From assembly GCA_021776075.1 (NCBI GenBank), contig JAJFGQ010000010.1, positions 1-40,495 on the forward strand: a DNA stretch of 40,495 bases, read 5' to 3'. This document shows, in pieces, positions 25,362-37,800 of the stretch; within the stretch, counting starts at the first letter, position 1; each line of letters begins with the position of its first letter. Both the position numbers and the translations under genes were made by a program. The stretch is from Alphaproteobacteria bacterium (lineage in GTDB: Bacteria > Pseudomonadota > Alphaproteobacteria > Micavibrionales > Micavibrionaceae). The notes beneath the pieces are model-generated. The model was not told where the DNA came from and made no database searches. It saw nothing but the letters and a program-made list of their open reading frames with translations.

Positions 25362-27809
25362 ATGGTTTTAGACCAGAGGAAATACGAACGACAGCATAAG
25401 GAACTCCTGCGTGACATCAGGCCCATGTATGTGCGTCTTGCCGACTGGCTAAAGCGACCAACACATTCTACGGCTCTTTTTATTATGGCAGCCGGCTCAT
25501 TTTATCTAAGCCCTTCAGCGCTTATGTTCGGGGATCTCATTTTTCTTATGTTTCTTATCTATTTCCTGTGGTTGGTTATTCAGGATCGGACGCTTGTCTT
25601 TAAATTACCCTATGGCAGCAAGTTTAAAGACAAGAATAACATGGGTCCCGGTAAAAGCGGAAAAGCAGAGGGGATTCTGTATCTGGGGAATGCTAAGGCC
25701 ACTGATGAAGAAGCATGGTTTTCTAACGATGATGCTCGTACGCATGTTCTTTATCTCGGCACAACGGGTTCGGGAAAGACAGAGGGCCTGAAATCCATGG
25801 TCAGCAATGCGCTCAGTTGGGGGTCGGGTTTTGTTTATATTGATGGTAAGGCCGATACGGATCTGTGGTCTTCCTTATCATCCCTTGTGCGGCGCTTTGG
25901 CCGGGATGATGATTTGCTGGTTCTGAATTATATGACGGGGAACTCGGATACGCGCGCACCTTCTAATACCATGAATCCGTTTTCCAGCGGTTCTGCTTCT
26001 TACCTGACTAATATGCTGGTTAGTCTGATGCCGGAAGCCGAAGGCGATAACGCTATGTGGAAAGAACGGGCGGTCTCCCTTATCAGTTCTATCATGCCCG
26101 CTTTGACATGGAAGCGGGAGCATCAGGAAATGCCTCTGTCCGTCAGTACGATCAGGGAATCCCTCAATTTGGATGCCATTATTAAGCTTTCGCGTGATGA
26201 GGTCTTGCCGGCTGACATTACGATCAGTCTTAAAAGCTATCTGGATACGTTACCGGGTTATATTGACGATGCGTTTGATGATGATGGTAAAGAGAAACCG
26301 CCGGGACCGGATCAGGCCGCTTATGATACGACAACACCACGGCAACAGCACGGCTATCTTTCCATGCAGTTTACGCGCGCCTTACAGTCCCTGGGCGATG
26401 ATTACGGCTATATTTTTGATACGCAGGCCGCCGATGTGGATATGGTTGATGTTGTTCTGAACCGCCGTATTCTGGTCGTTTTGATCCCGGCATTGGAAAA
26501 ATCGAGTGATGAAACGGCCAACCTTGGTAAAATTGTTGCTGCAACGATCAAGGGCATGATGGGGTCTACATTGGGCTCTACCGTAGAAGGTGAAGCCGCA
26601 AGTGTTATTGAAAACAAACCCACGCAATCTTCAACACCCTTTATGGTTATTTTTGACGAGGTCGGTTATTATGCGGCACAAGGCATGGCTGTTATGGCGG
26701 CGCAGGCCCGGTCATTAGGCTTTTCTCTTGTTTTTTCTGCACAGGATTTGCCTGCCATGGAAAAAAGGGTCAAGGAAGAAGCGCGTTCAATCACGGCAAA
26801 CTGTAACATCAAAATTTTCGGAAAGCTTGAAGACCCGACCCAGACAAAGGAATTCTTTGAAAAAACAGTCGGTACCGCCATGGTCATGGAATCGTCAGGA
26901 TTTCAGCTGAGTGGCGGTGTTGGTACGGGCTCCTATTATGACACAAAGCAAGCCAGTCTTCAGTTACGGGCACGGGCAACATATGACGATCTCCGTGCCT
27001 TTAAAGAAGGGGAGGCTGTGGTGGCCTTCGGTGAAATGGTGATTGATGCCCATATGTTTTTTTCCAATCCCGGTTTTGCTAAGGCTATGCGGGTTACACG
27101 TTTTCTTGCGCTGCCGCCTCCTGATGAAAATATTATTAAACATGCCAATGCTCTCACAAAAGTTCGTGATCTTATGGTTCATAAGACATGGACGGCAGAA
27201 AAGGCCGATGTCGCGCTTGAAACGGAAGACGAAATTTCCATGATAGCCGAGACGATCAAGAAAGCCCAAAAACAGAAACTGGCACCGGAAGAAGCGGGCA
27301 TGGCGGCAGTGGCCAGTGTTTATGTTCTGCATAATCCGGAAGCTTTGGAAGAAGAAGAAACAAGCGGTGCAGCAAGTGCCGCCCCTACGCCTGTTCCAGA
27401 AATAAAACCGGAAACAGAAAAACCTGTTGCTGCTTCTTTGGAGGCGGTTGCGCCGCCACCGCCTGTTGCACCGCCTTTGCAGAAACCTCCTGCGGATGTC
27501 GAATCTTCTGACGATAATCCGATGGCTTTCTTCGGGAAAAAGAAAGGTGATATAGCCGCAGAGCCCCCTCCGGAAACACCTCAAAAAGAAGAGGCTCTGA
27601 ACTGGAAAGACCTGATCAATGAATCAACAGATACCGCAGAAAAGATATCCGTGGATGCGGAGGAACAAAGCACGACAGTAGAAAAAGCACAGGCGCCGGC
27701 TTCTGTGAAACTCGACCCGGAAACAGAGCGGGTCATGGAAAAAGCAGGACAGGACCTTAAAAACTCACTCTTCAAAACAACAGGAAGCGATACGGATGCA
27801 ACGGAGTAG
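25362..27809 (+). CDS. icmO: DotL/IcmO-like type IV coupling ATPase
   Basis: An 815-residue VirD4/TraD-family ATPase. Two N-terminal hydrophobic helices are at about 38-73. Walker A is GTTGSGKT at 133-140, followed by FVYIDGKADTDLW. Walker B is FMVIFDEVG at about 427-435, and FSAQDLPAMEK with ANCNIKIFGK forms the sensor region. This set matches DotL/IcmO and TraO-type coupling proteins. After about residue 660 the tail is Pro-, Ala- and Glu-rich and low in complexity, where DotL carries its binding sites for adaptor proteins; here the tail differs in sequence. The weak ribosome site (TTAGGG) overlaps the previous gene's stop. The next gene starts within its last codons. Confidence 0.9.
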   Translation: MVLDQRKYERQHKELLRDIRPMYVRLADWLKRPTHSTALFIMAAGSFYLSPSALMFGDLIFLMFLIYFLWLVIQDRTLVFKLPYGSKFKDKNNMGPGKSGKAEGILYLGNAKATDEEAWFSNDDARTHVLYLGTTGSGKTEGLKSMVSNALSWGSGFVYIDGKADTDLWSSLSSLVRRFGRDDDLLVLNYMTGNSDTRAPSNTMNPFSSGSASYLTNMLVSLMPEAEGDNAMWKERAVSLISSIMPALTWKREHQEMPLSVSTIRESLNLDAIIKLSRDEVLPADITISLKSYLDTLPGYIDDAFDDDGKEKPPGPDQAAYDTTTPRQQHGYLSMQFTRALQSLGDDYGYIFDTQAADVDMVDVVLNRRILVVLIPALEKSSDETANLGKIVAATIKGMMGSTLGSTVEGEAASVIENKPTQSSTPFMVIFDEVGYYAAQGMAVMAAQARSLGFSLVFSAQDLPAMEKRVKEEARSITANCNIKIFGKLEDPTQTKEFFEKTVGTAMVMESSGFQLSGGVGTGSYYDTKQASLQLRARATYDDLRAFKEGEAVVAFGEMVIDAHMFFSNPGFAKAMRVTRFLALPPPDENIIKHANALTKVRDLMVHKTWTAEKADVALETEDEISMIAETIKKAQKQKLAPEEAGMAAVASVYVLHNPEALEEEETSGAASAAPTPVPEIKPETEKPVAASLEAVAPPPPVAPPLQKPPADVESSDDNPMAFFGKKKGDIAAEPPPETPQKEEALNWKDLINESTDTAEKISVDAEEQSTTVEKAQAPASVKLDPETERVMEKAGQDLKNSLFKTTGSDTDATE

Positions 27810-28521
27810 ACTGTTGAACAAGAGAAAGAGAGAGCGGGGCAATGCTATTTTCTTTGTTCTGATCGGTGTTGCTCTGTTTGGCGCGCTTATGTTTAGCTTT
27901 TCACGAAGCGGACGGCAGGGCGGCGAAAATATTAGCGATAAGCAAGCGGACATCGCGGCATCTGATATTTTGTCTTACGCTCAGAAAATGGAAAGGGCTG
28001 TTAGCCGAATTCGTCGTAAAAGCATCTCGGAAAATGATATCAGTTTTGATAATCAGTTTGTGTCCGGTTACGTGAATGGAGGGTGCGCTGCCCCTGTTTC
28101 ACCCCGCTGTCTGGTGTTTAATCCTGCCGGGGGCGCTGTGAACTGGAAGCCTCCGGCTGAACGGGCCAATAATGGTGATGAATGGGTTTTTACAGGCGCT
28201 AACCGTGTTAAGGGACTCGGCGCTGTCGGCAATGCCACAGATGCTGAATTATTGGCGATCCTGCCCAACGTTAAGCTGCCTGTGTGCCAAAAAATTAATG
28301 AGCAACTGGGTTTGACGGCAGCAAATACCGCCCCGCCTCAGGAAAATCTGGACAGCAGTCTTACCCTGTTTCAGGGTGCTTTTCCTATTGCGCCGAAATT
28401 GATCGAGGAAAAAGGCGGTGGCACAGCACTTGACGGTGTGTTAAGCGGCTGCTTTCAAGGCGACACAACACCGGCTGCCGGAACATATCATTTCTATCAT
28501 GTGCTGATACAGCGGCCCTAG
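27796..28521 (+). CDS. Type IV pilin-like protein
   Basis: A 241-residue protein with the look of a prepilin: a short very basic leader ending RERG, then NAIFFVLIGVALFGALMFSF as the hydrophobic helix, followed by a variable, mostly hydrophilic domain with two Cys pairs (GCAAPVSPRC and C...C near the end). Cleavage after Gly would expose Asn, not the usual Phe, and the Glu5 of type IV pilins is missing, so membership is tentative. Two starts are possible: ATG 27796 (AGGAAG upstream) overlapping icmO, or TTG 27814 with GGAG seven bases upstream. It may be a minor pilin or a secretion-associated surface protein. The stop shares CTAG with the gene on the other strand. Confidence 0.7.
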   Translation: MQRSRLLNKRKRERGNAIFFVLIGVALFGALMFSFSRSGRQGGENISDKQADIAASDILSYAQKMERAVSRIRRKSISENDISFDNQFVSGYVNGGCAAPVSPRCLVFNPAGGAVNWKPPAERANNGDEWVFTGANRVKGLGAVGNATDAELLAILPNVKLPVCQKINEQLGLTAANTAPPQENLDSSLTLFQGAFPIAPKLIEEKGGGTALDGVLSGCFQGDTTPAAGTYHFYHVLIQRP

Positions 28522-28841
28522 GGACAAATACCAATACAAGCGGGACTTGGCTTTGGCCGTTCCGGAGCTGGGTATTTATTAACAGTGTTTCGCTCAGTCA
28601 CAGGTGATCCAATAGGTTCAGGCCGTGGGTATTTATTAACAGTGTTTCGCTCAGTCACAGGTGATTTAATAGGCTCAGGCCGTGGGTATTTATTGATAGG
28701 TTTCTTTTCGTCCAACGTCACTGTATTTTTTTCTGTCACCGGCTCCCCAGCAAACGCTGGCGTAGCACTAAGTAGAAATGCAGCAATAAGGGCAGCAATA
28801 AGGGCAGCACCCTTAAGGGTATTTTTAGCATAACCTTTCAT
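28518..28841 (-). CDS. Small secreted repeat protein
   Basis: A 107-residue protein from the ATG at 28841, chosen since AAAAGGAG lies six bases upstream; the frame remains open to 28868 but those codons have no such site. The signal peptide runs to AFA near residue 31. The mature chain of about 76 residues is almost entirely repeats of 19 residues, with core NKYPRPEPI and linker SPVTERNTV, rich in Pro, Lys and Glu, and ends in a short CIGIC motif. It has no recognised family. Extended, disordered structure is likely; two C-terminal cysteines might form a disulfide or bind a metal. It converges on the pilin-like gene with overlapping stops. Confidence 0.75.
   Translation of the reverse strand: MKGYAKNTLKGAALIAALIAAFLLSATPAFAGEPVTEKNTVTLDEKKPINKYPRPEPIKSPVTERNTVNKYPRPEPIGSPVTERNTVNKYPAPERPKPSPACIGICP
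28570..28700 (-). repeat. 57-bp tandem repeat inside the small secreted protein gene
   Basis: Units start at 28570, 28627 and 28684 (the last partial), each beginning gggtatttatt on the plus strand. The first two are nearly identical, differing at only a few positions. The period of 57 equals 19 codons, so repeat changes keep the frame. There are no unique spacers, so this is not a CRISPR array. Confidence 0.9.
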
Positions 28842-28942
28842 AACCATCTCCTTTTCTATAATATGCACACGCTTGTAACAAAAGCAATATGGAACGTCAA
28901 GTGATGTTATGAAATTAATATCCCCGTACCGATACAGCGGCC

Positions 28943-31465
<2,523 letters not shown>

Positions 31466-31517
31466 TTATTTATAGCACACCAAACAAAAAAAGACAGCAA
31501 AAAACCCTTGAAAACAT

Positions 31518-32666
31518 TTATGCTGCACGGTTTTCTTTGTCCTTATGAACGGTGGCGTTTTCAATCCTGAACAGGTCAGCTTGTCCCAGAACAGGAGAGA
31601 AAAGAGATTGGTCTGTACCCGTTAGCCAGACTTGCCCTCCTGTTTCCAGCAATAAGTCATAAAGCCCGGCACGACGCGCCTCATCCAGATGAGCGGCGAC
31701 TTCATCCAGAAGCAGAACAGGAACCATCCCCCGCTCTGCCGCGATTAAACGGCTATGGGCTAAGACAATTCCGATTAACAGGGCTTTTTGCTCCCCCGTT
31801 GAACACTGATTGGCAGGCATGTCTTTAGTGGCATAATAGACAGAAAAATCGCTGCGATGCGGTCCGGTTGTCGTAGCTCCTGTCAGGGCATCTTGTTTTC
31901 GTGTTTCTTTCAGTTGATAGCGGAACAGGGCTTCAACGTCTACGGCAGGCGTGTTGCGCAGAAGATTTTCAACTGTTCCCGTTGCAGTCAGAGTGGCCTT
32001 GGGGAAGAAACGGGCCTCTTCCGGCAAAGTCTTCTCACAAACCTGCTGCAAGCGCTCTGAAAAATCCAGCCGTGCGGCGGCTACGGCAGTACCGGTTTCC
32101 GCCATTGTAGATTCCAGCCCCTCCAGCCATGCGGGATCCGTCTGTTCCTCTTGTAATAATTTACTCCGTTGCCGCATGGCGTTTTCATAGCGAATGATTC
32201 GTCCTGAATGAGCGGCATCAAATGCAAAAACCAGCCGGTCCAGAAAACGCCGCCGTGCTGCTGCCCCTTCCAGAAATATACGATCCATTTGCGGGGTTAA
32301 CCAGACGCAGGCCAGATATTCAGACAAGGCGGTCTGTTTTTTTACCGGTACGCCATTAATGCGGACTATACGTTTTTTGCTTTGGAGGTCGCTTCCCGTG
32401 CCAATACGTGTGGAGCCGTAACGTGTTTCAACTTTGGAAGAAACCGCCCATGAGCTGTGTGCGGGGCAGCCCTGTTGCAAGATATCGCTGCTTTTCGCGC
32501 CGCGCAGTCCGCGGCCCGGTGAAAGGAATGACAGGCTCTCCAGAATATTCGTTTTTCCGGCACCGTTCGGCCCGAATAGAATCACGGGGCCCCGCCGTAG
32601 AGTATCCAGCCGGATGTCTTCGTAGCAGCGAAAATGACTCAATTGTAACTGTGAAACCCATGACAT
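31518..32666 (-). CDS. recF: DNA replication and repair protein RecF
   Basis: A 382-residue SMC-like ATPase that helps load RecA at gaps. HFRCYEDI near the N-terminus and Walker A GPNGAGKT (residues 32-39) are followed by LSPGRGLRGA. QCSTGEQKALLIGIVLAHS is the signature region and VLLLDEVAAHLDE the Walker B. Length is as expected for RecF. It starts at ATG 32666, divergent from the amidase gene, with gyrB downstream. The familiar dnaA-dnaN-recF-gyrB order is therefore broken upstream of recF here. Confidence 0.95.
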   Translation of the reverse strand: MSWVSQLQLSHFRCYEDIRLDTLRRGPVILFGPNGAGKTNILESLSFLSPGRGLRGAKSSDILQQGCPAHSSWAVSSKVETRYGSTRIGTGSDLQSKKRIVRINGVPVKKQTALSEYLACVWLTPQMDRIFLEGAAARRRFLDRLVFAFDAAHSGRIIRYENAMRQRSKLLQEEQTDPAWLEGLESTMAETGTAVAAARLDFSERLQQVCEKTLPEEARFFPKATLTATGTVENLLRNTPAVDVEALFRYQLKETRKQDALTGATTTGPHRSDFSVYYATKDMPANQCSTGEQKALLIGIVLAHSRLIAAERGMVPVLLLDEVAAHLDEARRAGLYDLLLETGGQVWLTGTDQSLFSPVLGQADLFRIENATVHKDKENRAA

Positions 32667-32842
32667 AACCTTATTTAGAACACAGAGTGACCTCTGGCGA
32701 AAGAAGAGACAATAAAGAGGCCACAGGCAAATTTGTAGGTAAGTTCAGGGTAAATTGGCAAAAAAGAGCTTTTGCTTCCTTGCAGTCAGAGCCGTATAGT
32801 AATAATCATGTATCTTTAAAATCGGTGCGAAGGTTCTGTATT

Positions 32843-34153
32843 TTGTTTAAATTTTATACCAGCAGACAAGTTATTTTCGGCATAGCCGTATCTGTCTTGT
32901 TTCTTGTTTATTCTCAGGTGGCTATGGCCCTGTCCGTTCATGATGCCCGGATTGGTCTACATGCCGATAAAACACGCCTGGTCCTTGATTTAAGCGAAAA
33001 AACGGATTTTCGTGTCTTCGTTCTGCAAAATCCATGGCGGATGGTTGTTGATATGCCCGATTTTGACTGGCGGGTGGGTAATATCAGTAAACCTGTAAAA
33101 AGCGGAATCACCGGCGTTCGGCAAGGGAAGCTACAGCCCGGTATTTCGCGTGTTGTGATAGACCTGAAAGGGCCGGTCCTTATACGATCTGTCTTTGTTT
33201 TGCCGCATCAGAAGGATAAATCGGACCGTCTGGTTATTGATTTTCGGACGGCATCCCGGGGGCAGTTTCTTGAACAGCAAAAAGGGCAGGTCTTTGGAAA
33301 ACTAAAAGTGATCGAACCGGCACAGATGAATACAACGCTTATGAGCATGCCTGTACCGGCGTCACCGCAAGCGGCAAGCAAGCCGCTAACCAAGCAGGTT
33401 TCTGCCGCCGGTCATATGGCCTTACCACAGCATAAACCGTCCTCGGCTAAATGGGAGAAACCCCTGATTGTTATAGATCCCGGGCATGGCGGTGTTGACC
33501 CCGGTGCTATCGGTGCCAACAGGGCCATGGAAAAGCATGTTGTTCTCTCCATGGCCAAAGTACTCAAAAAACAACTCGAAGCAACAGGGCGTTATAATGT
33601 CGTTCTGACGCGTAACAAAGACAAATATCTACGTCTTCATCAGCGTGTGTCTTTGGCGCGCAAACAAGGCGGTGATCTCTTTATCTCCCTTCATGCCGAC
33701 TCAATTGGGAAGTCGAATGTGCGGGGGTCATCAGTCTACACTCTTTCTGAAAAATCGTCGGATGAACAAACCGAACGGCTTGCCGCGCGTGAAAACAGGG
33801 CTGATTTAATTGCCGGTGTTGATTTAAGTGCGGAAGATGAAGTTGTTGCCAATATTCTGGTTGATCTGGCGATGCGCGATACCATGAATCAGTCTACATT
33901 TTTTGCCAATACTCTGGTCGATGAAATGAAGAGTAGGGGGATTCATACCCTTGATAATCCCCATCGATTTGCAGGGTTTGCTGTTTTGAAAGCACCTGAT
34001 ATTCCGTCTGTGCTTATTGAGCTTGGCTTTATGTCCAATAAAAACGAAGCTCGTATGCTTGCCAGCGCAGCATACCAAGGGAAACTGGCTAAGACTCTGC
34101 TGCAAAGCATTGATTCCTATTTCCGAAGAGTACGCCAGAATCAGAGAAGCTAG
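32843..34153 (+). CDS. N-acetylmuramoyl-L-alanine amidase, AMIN plus amidase_3 (AmiC-like)
   Basis: A 436-residue protein if translated from TTG 32843, which has AAGG nine bases upstream and leads directly into a signal peptide ending VAMA; GTG codons at 32825 and 32687 are other possible starts. Residues about 30-140 are an AMIN domain (HDARIGLHADKTRLVLDLS, WRMVVDMPDF), which targets septal or polar wall. The zinc amidase_3 domain has DPGHGGVDPGAIG, the Glu in MEKHVVL, SLHADS and LIELGFMSN, so both zinc ligands and catalytic Glu are present. It hydrolyses the link between stem peptides and glycan at cell separation. It is divergent from recF. Confidence 0.9.
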   Translation: MFKFYTSRQVIFGIAVSVLFLVYSQVAMALSVHDARIGLHADKTRLVLDLSEKTDFRVFVLQNPWRMVVDMPDFDWRVGNISKPVKSGITGVRQGKLQPGISRVVIDLKGPVLIRSVFVLPHQKDKSDRLVIDFRTASRGQFLEQQKGQVFGKLKVIEPAQMNTTLMSMPVPASPQAASKPLTKQVSAAGHMALPQHKPSSAKWEKPLIVIDPGHGGVDPGAIGANRAMEKHVVLSMAKVLKKQLEATGRYNVVLTRNKDKYLRLHQRVSLARKQGGDLFISLHADSIGKSNVRGSSVYTLSEKSSDEQTERLAARENRADLIAGVDLSAEDEVVANILVDLAMRDTMNQSTFFANTLVDEMKSRGIHTLDNPHRFAGFAVLKAPDIPSVLIELGFMSNKNEARMLASAAYQGKLAKTLLQSIDSYFRRVRQNQRS

Positions 34154-34289
34154 AAAAAATTCTTGAAAAAGGGTGTTCAATCCTCTTGTATTTGTGTATA
34201 TAGAGAGTAGGTTTTGTTTATTGGCGGGGTACGGTGATTCTGTGCGCTAACATACTAATCAACAACATGAAGCGTAAAAAGAGGTTAAA

Positions 34290-34490
34290 ATGAATAAATT
34301 TATGACAGTTTTTGCCGTTGGTGCCGTTTTGGCCTTATCGGCTTGTGCCGCGCAGAACGGAGAGTCTGACTACGGCTATGAAAGTGAAGCGCCTTATGCT
34401 TCCGAACGTACCGTTGGTACTGAGGAAAAATCGGCTGTGAGAACAACGAAAAAAGCAGATCGCATGTTCAGCAAATCTCAACGAAAATAG
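34290..34490 (+). CDS. Small lipoprotein
   Basis: A 66-residue protein. The lipobox is LSAC, with the modified Cys at residue 19 after a short hydrophobic signal. The mature 48 residues are hydrophilic, with Tyr, Glu and Ser first and then a Lys/Arg-rich end. AGAGG precedes ATG 34290 and a strong terminator follows 20 bases after the stop, so it is probably a single-gene unit. The function is unknown. Its base use is like the neighbours. Confidence 0.75.
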   Translation: MNKFMTVFAVGAVLALSACAAQNGESDYGYESEAPYASERTVGTEEKSAVRTTKKADRMFSKSQRK

Positions 34491-34510
34491 AGACGGGCTG
34501 TAAAGTTTGT

Positions 34511-34549
34511 AAAAAAAGCTGCCTGTTTATGAACAGGTGGCTTTTTTTG
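34511..34549. terminator. Strong intrinsic terminator
   Basis: A stem formed by agctgcctgtt and aacaggtggct (34517-34527 with 34532-34542, two G-T pairs) has a four-base loop, with A7 on the left and T7 on the right. It terminates the small lipoprotein transcript, and the flanking A/T runs make it usable in either direction. Confidence 0.88.
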
Positions 34550-34583
34550 TAGAGAATCAAATGTTACACTGGTATTCGGAATC

Positions 34584-34898
34584 ATGTTGAATATCATAAA
34601 AATAATTCTTTTTGTTCTTGTTAATGCTGCGGGCGCCTTTGTTGTCCCCACATTAGCGAATCTTGCTCTCATGATGGACGTTTTTCCCTCTCTTCCCATT
34701 GGACCGATCAGGAGCAGCTTTGGACTCTGGCTCGGGGCTCATTTGTGGGTCTGGGGTCTTGCTGCGTTGGGAAGCATTGGCTACTTTTTCGTAAACAGCG
34801 AACTTAAGACATGGCTCCTGCTGGCTCCGCTGTACATGACGGCCATATATGGTGTTGCCGTTCTTGTCTATTTCAATTTTATTATATCTACCGTCTAG
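34584..34898 (+). CDS. Small integral membrane protein
   Basis: A 104-residue hydrophobic protein with three likely transmembrane helices at about 3-30, 45-68 and 76-100. It has no recognised family motif. The ribosome site is weak (CGGA). The stop overlaps that of the large subtilase-like gene on the other strand through CTAG at 34895-34898. It could be a conserved hypothetical protein; there is little charged sequence on which to base a role. Confidence 0.55.
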   Translation: MLNIIKIILFVLVNAAGAFVVPTLANLALMMDVFPSLPIGPIRSSFGLWLGAHLWVWGLAALGSIGYFFVNSELKTWLLLAPLYMTAIYGVAVLVYFNFIISTV

Positions 34899-37800
34899 AA
34901 CAGGCGCATAAAAGGGTTGTTTCCTCTTGAGGCTGCCGGTTTTTTCTTCGCAGGCATTTTAAAATGCGTTGTGTCATCACCTGTGATTTTTCCAGCTTCC
35001 ATGGTTTTTAGCGGCGCCGGCAAAACACCTTCTGTCCGCAAATGTGCCCGCATCAGCTGAATGCTATTGCCATTATCATAACCGCGCACATAGACAGATG
35101 CCGTATCCGCCAAGGGTTCACCCGTACGAATTTCAATCACATCACCTTTCTTCATATCTTCAAAGTTAAAGGCTGTCGTTGAAACAACATCGCTCGCAGA
35201 TTTAGGCATGTGATGTTCAAAACCGGACGGCGTTTTGACAAAGACTTCACTGTGTTTTCCGGTTTCCTGTGGTAGCAGGAAGGTCAATTTTCCAAGCGTT
35301 GTGTCTTCCGGCAGTTTGACGTGATAGATATACTCGGTCACGGCATTCTTACCTTCCCCGTTTCTGATTTCAACAGGTTCGCCCATATCAATATTCGTAG
35401 AACGAAACATGCCCGGATTTTTTAGGCTGTCCTTGAATATCACCATCGTTTTCAGCTTTTCATTCCACAATTTGACGGTTTCACGGTCTACATTCCCGCT
35501 GCCGCAACGTTCATGAATGGGTAGACCCGCGCCATTGGTACGGAATTTTGCCGGTACGGAACGTGGTGCATTCCGGGGTCCGGCCGTAAGACCGCCCACA
35601 GGATCAAAGTCCAGAATATCCCGGGCACCGGTCATCATACCGACCGCCATGATTTCTTCAAAATCCAGCTTGTTACCGTACCATTCAAGCATCTGGCGTG
35701 TAATAGAACCCATTTCCGGCGTAGAGAAGGATGTTCCATTCTGAGACGCACCGAACAAGTGAGGTACAGTGGCACAGATATCCGCAGCATATGATGAGTA
35801 AGGCGTAATCGTCGTTGCACCCTTGGGTGACACAGGCATTGTATTGTCAGCGGCACCCATATTCACAGCCCGTGGCGAATGCATCGCCAGATAGGCTTGC
35901 ACATAACGTCCCTCCGGCATACCGGAACCGTCCGGCACCTGCATGCGGTAATTACCCGCTCCGCCAAAAATAATAGGCTTGTTATATTCCATCTCATCCA
36001 TCATCTCGCGGATTCTTTCAAAGCTTATATGATCAGAGGGGTTGCTCATTCTTATTTTGTCAGCGCCCTGCTTTCCGCCCGGTGCTGATACAGCCATACT
36101 GAAACTGAAAATAACCTGATCCCGTAAGGCGCTATCCCCCAGATTCATCATAATACGCAAGGCATCACTTATATTAGGAGACGGATAACTAAACAGTTCG
36201 CCTTCCCACAGGTGAAAACGGGACATATCTACGTCCGGATTTAAGCCGTAGCCTGTACTTCCGGCAACACCGAATGTCCGTTTTCCGTGGTAACCATCAG
36301 GTTCAATCATAATCAAACTGACTTTGTGATTCGGATCGCGTGTTTCTGGCGGTACTAACGCGTCCATATGTTTGTAATTGTCATTATGGTACGTCACCCA
36401 TAATTTCTGCCCCAATTCGATGGTCTGTTCACCCGATAAAAGGGCCTCCAGATTCAGTCCGTTCATTTCAAGAACATGTTTCATAGCAGAATCGGCATCC
36501 GCCCCAGCCTTGTGAGGTTCATCAACACTGTGAGTATCAATCGATCCGTCGGCCAGAATGTCTGCTATGCCTCTGATCGTGTCACCCGGTTGTATCGCTT
36601 CCTGAACGATCATTTTTCTGCCGGTCATAGGCAGGGTAATGGGAACAGAAAGAGTGTTGCCCGGTTTCAGTGCTTCTTTCAGATAGGTTTCCGCTTTTTT
36701 AATCTGCTGCGCACGCTGTGTAATTTGTTTCTTCTGTTGTTCAAGCTGACGGCGCATCCCCATGGCTTGTGGAGGCATTCTTTTTAGATCCTCATCAATT
36801 TTTTTGATTTGATCCTCGGGAGAACCTTGAAAAGCGTCTTGCGAACTCATATATAGACGGGACGGTTTTGTCAGGTTGCTGTTGGCACTTGCCAGCAGGT
36901 TCACAGCTTCGCGGTTTGTTTTTACGCCCATCTTTTCCTGCAAACGTAAGGCCATACCGTAAATTGTAGCGTAGGGCGAAACAATCGTGTGCCCCACCTG
37001 ATGTTCTACAGGAATAGGCAAAGAAAGGACTGTCCCGGCTTCCAGAGGTTTTGTCAGGGCGTCATCAGATGTCGTATCAATATTATTGTTTTCAGCAATG
37101 AGTTTTACAGCATGGTCATCATTCCGCGCTTCCATCGCATGACGAAATCTATTGGCCAGTTTTTCAAGTGTATCGCCATCCTGCACTTTATAAGGCTCCG
37201 ACCCGCCGGGAAGGGCATCCGAGTAAATATCATCAAGCAATGTGGCGCCGTGTTTTTCTAAGAACGCTTTATCAATATCCGTGGTTGTGCGCGCGACTTC
37301 TGCCAGTTCCCCGTTAATCGTGAATTCTTCATTGAATTCGGCTCTGCTTATGAGTCCTGCATTTCTAAGCGTGGCCAATATCAAAGGCCTTTGTGCCAAA
37401 TCAACGTAACTTTTAAGATTGAAATTAGAGACCGTCTGCGCGGCGTCTTCCAGACGCCCGCCGGCATCGACAAGCATTTTCACAATATCGGCTGCTGTGC
37501 GGACATGCCCGCGGCCTTCATGGTCTTTGTTGAACAAATCCTGCGATTCAATGACCATACGAAAAGCGTGGTCCATAATAGAGACAGGCGCTTTTTTCTT
37601 CAGATTGCCGGGCGCTCTTTTCTTTTGATCAGGAGAAAGAATGTTCATAAAGTTTTTTTCAGCTGATGGAATTGGCACATCGCCATATATTTTTTGCCGG
37701 GGATTTGCGCCGTGTTTCAGGAAAGCGGCGACGATTTCAGGCTTATCAAGCTCATACGCCATCCATATGCCCCAGACAAAGGAAGACATACCTGTTTCAG

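Noticed and set aside
26964-27584. Minus-strand open frame of 206 codons under the icmO-like gene
   Set aside because: Its product is Arg/Phe/Cys-rich low complexity, as expected from the complement of the Pro/Ala/Glu-rich tail of the ATPase.
28570-28700. Regular repeats resembling a CRISPR array
   Set aside because: The repeats are directly adjacent with no unique spacers, have a period of 19 codons and lie in the frame of a secreted protein.
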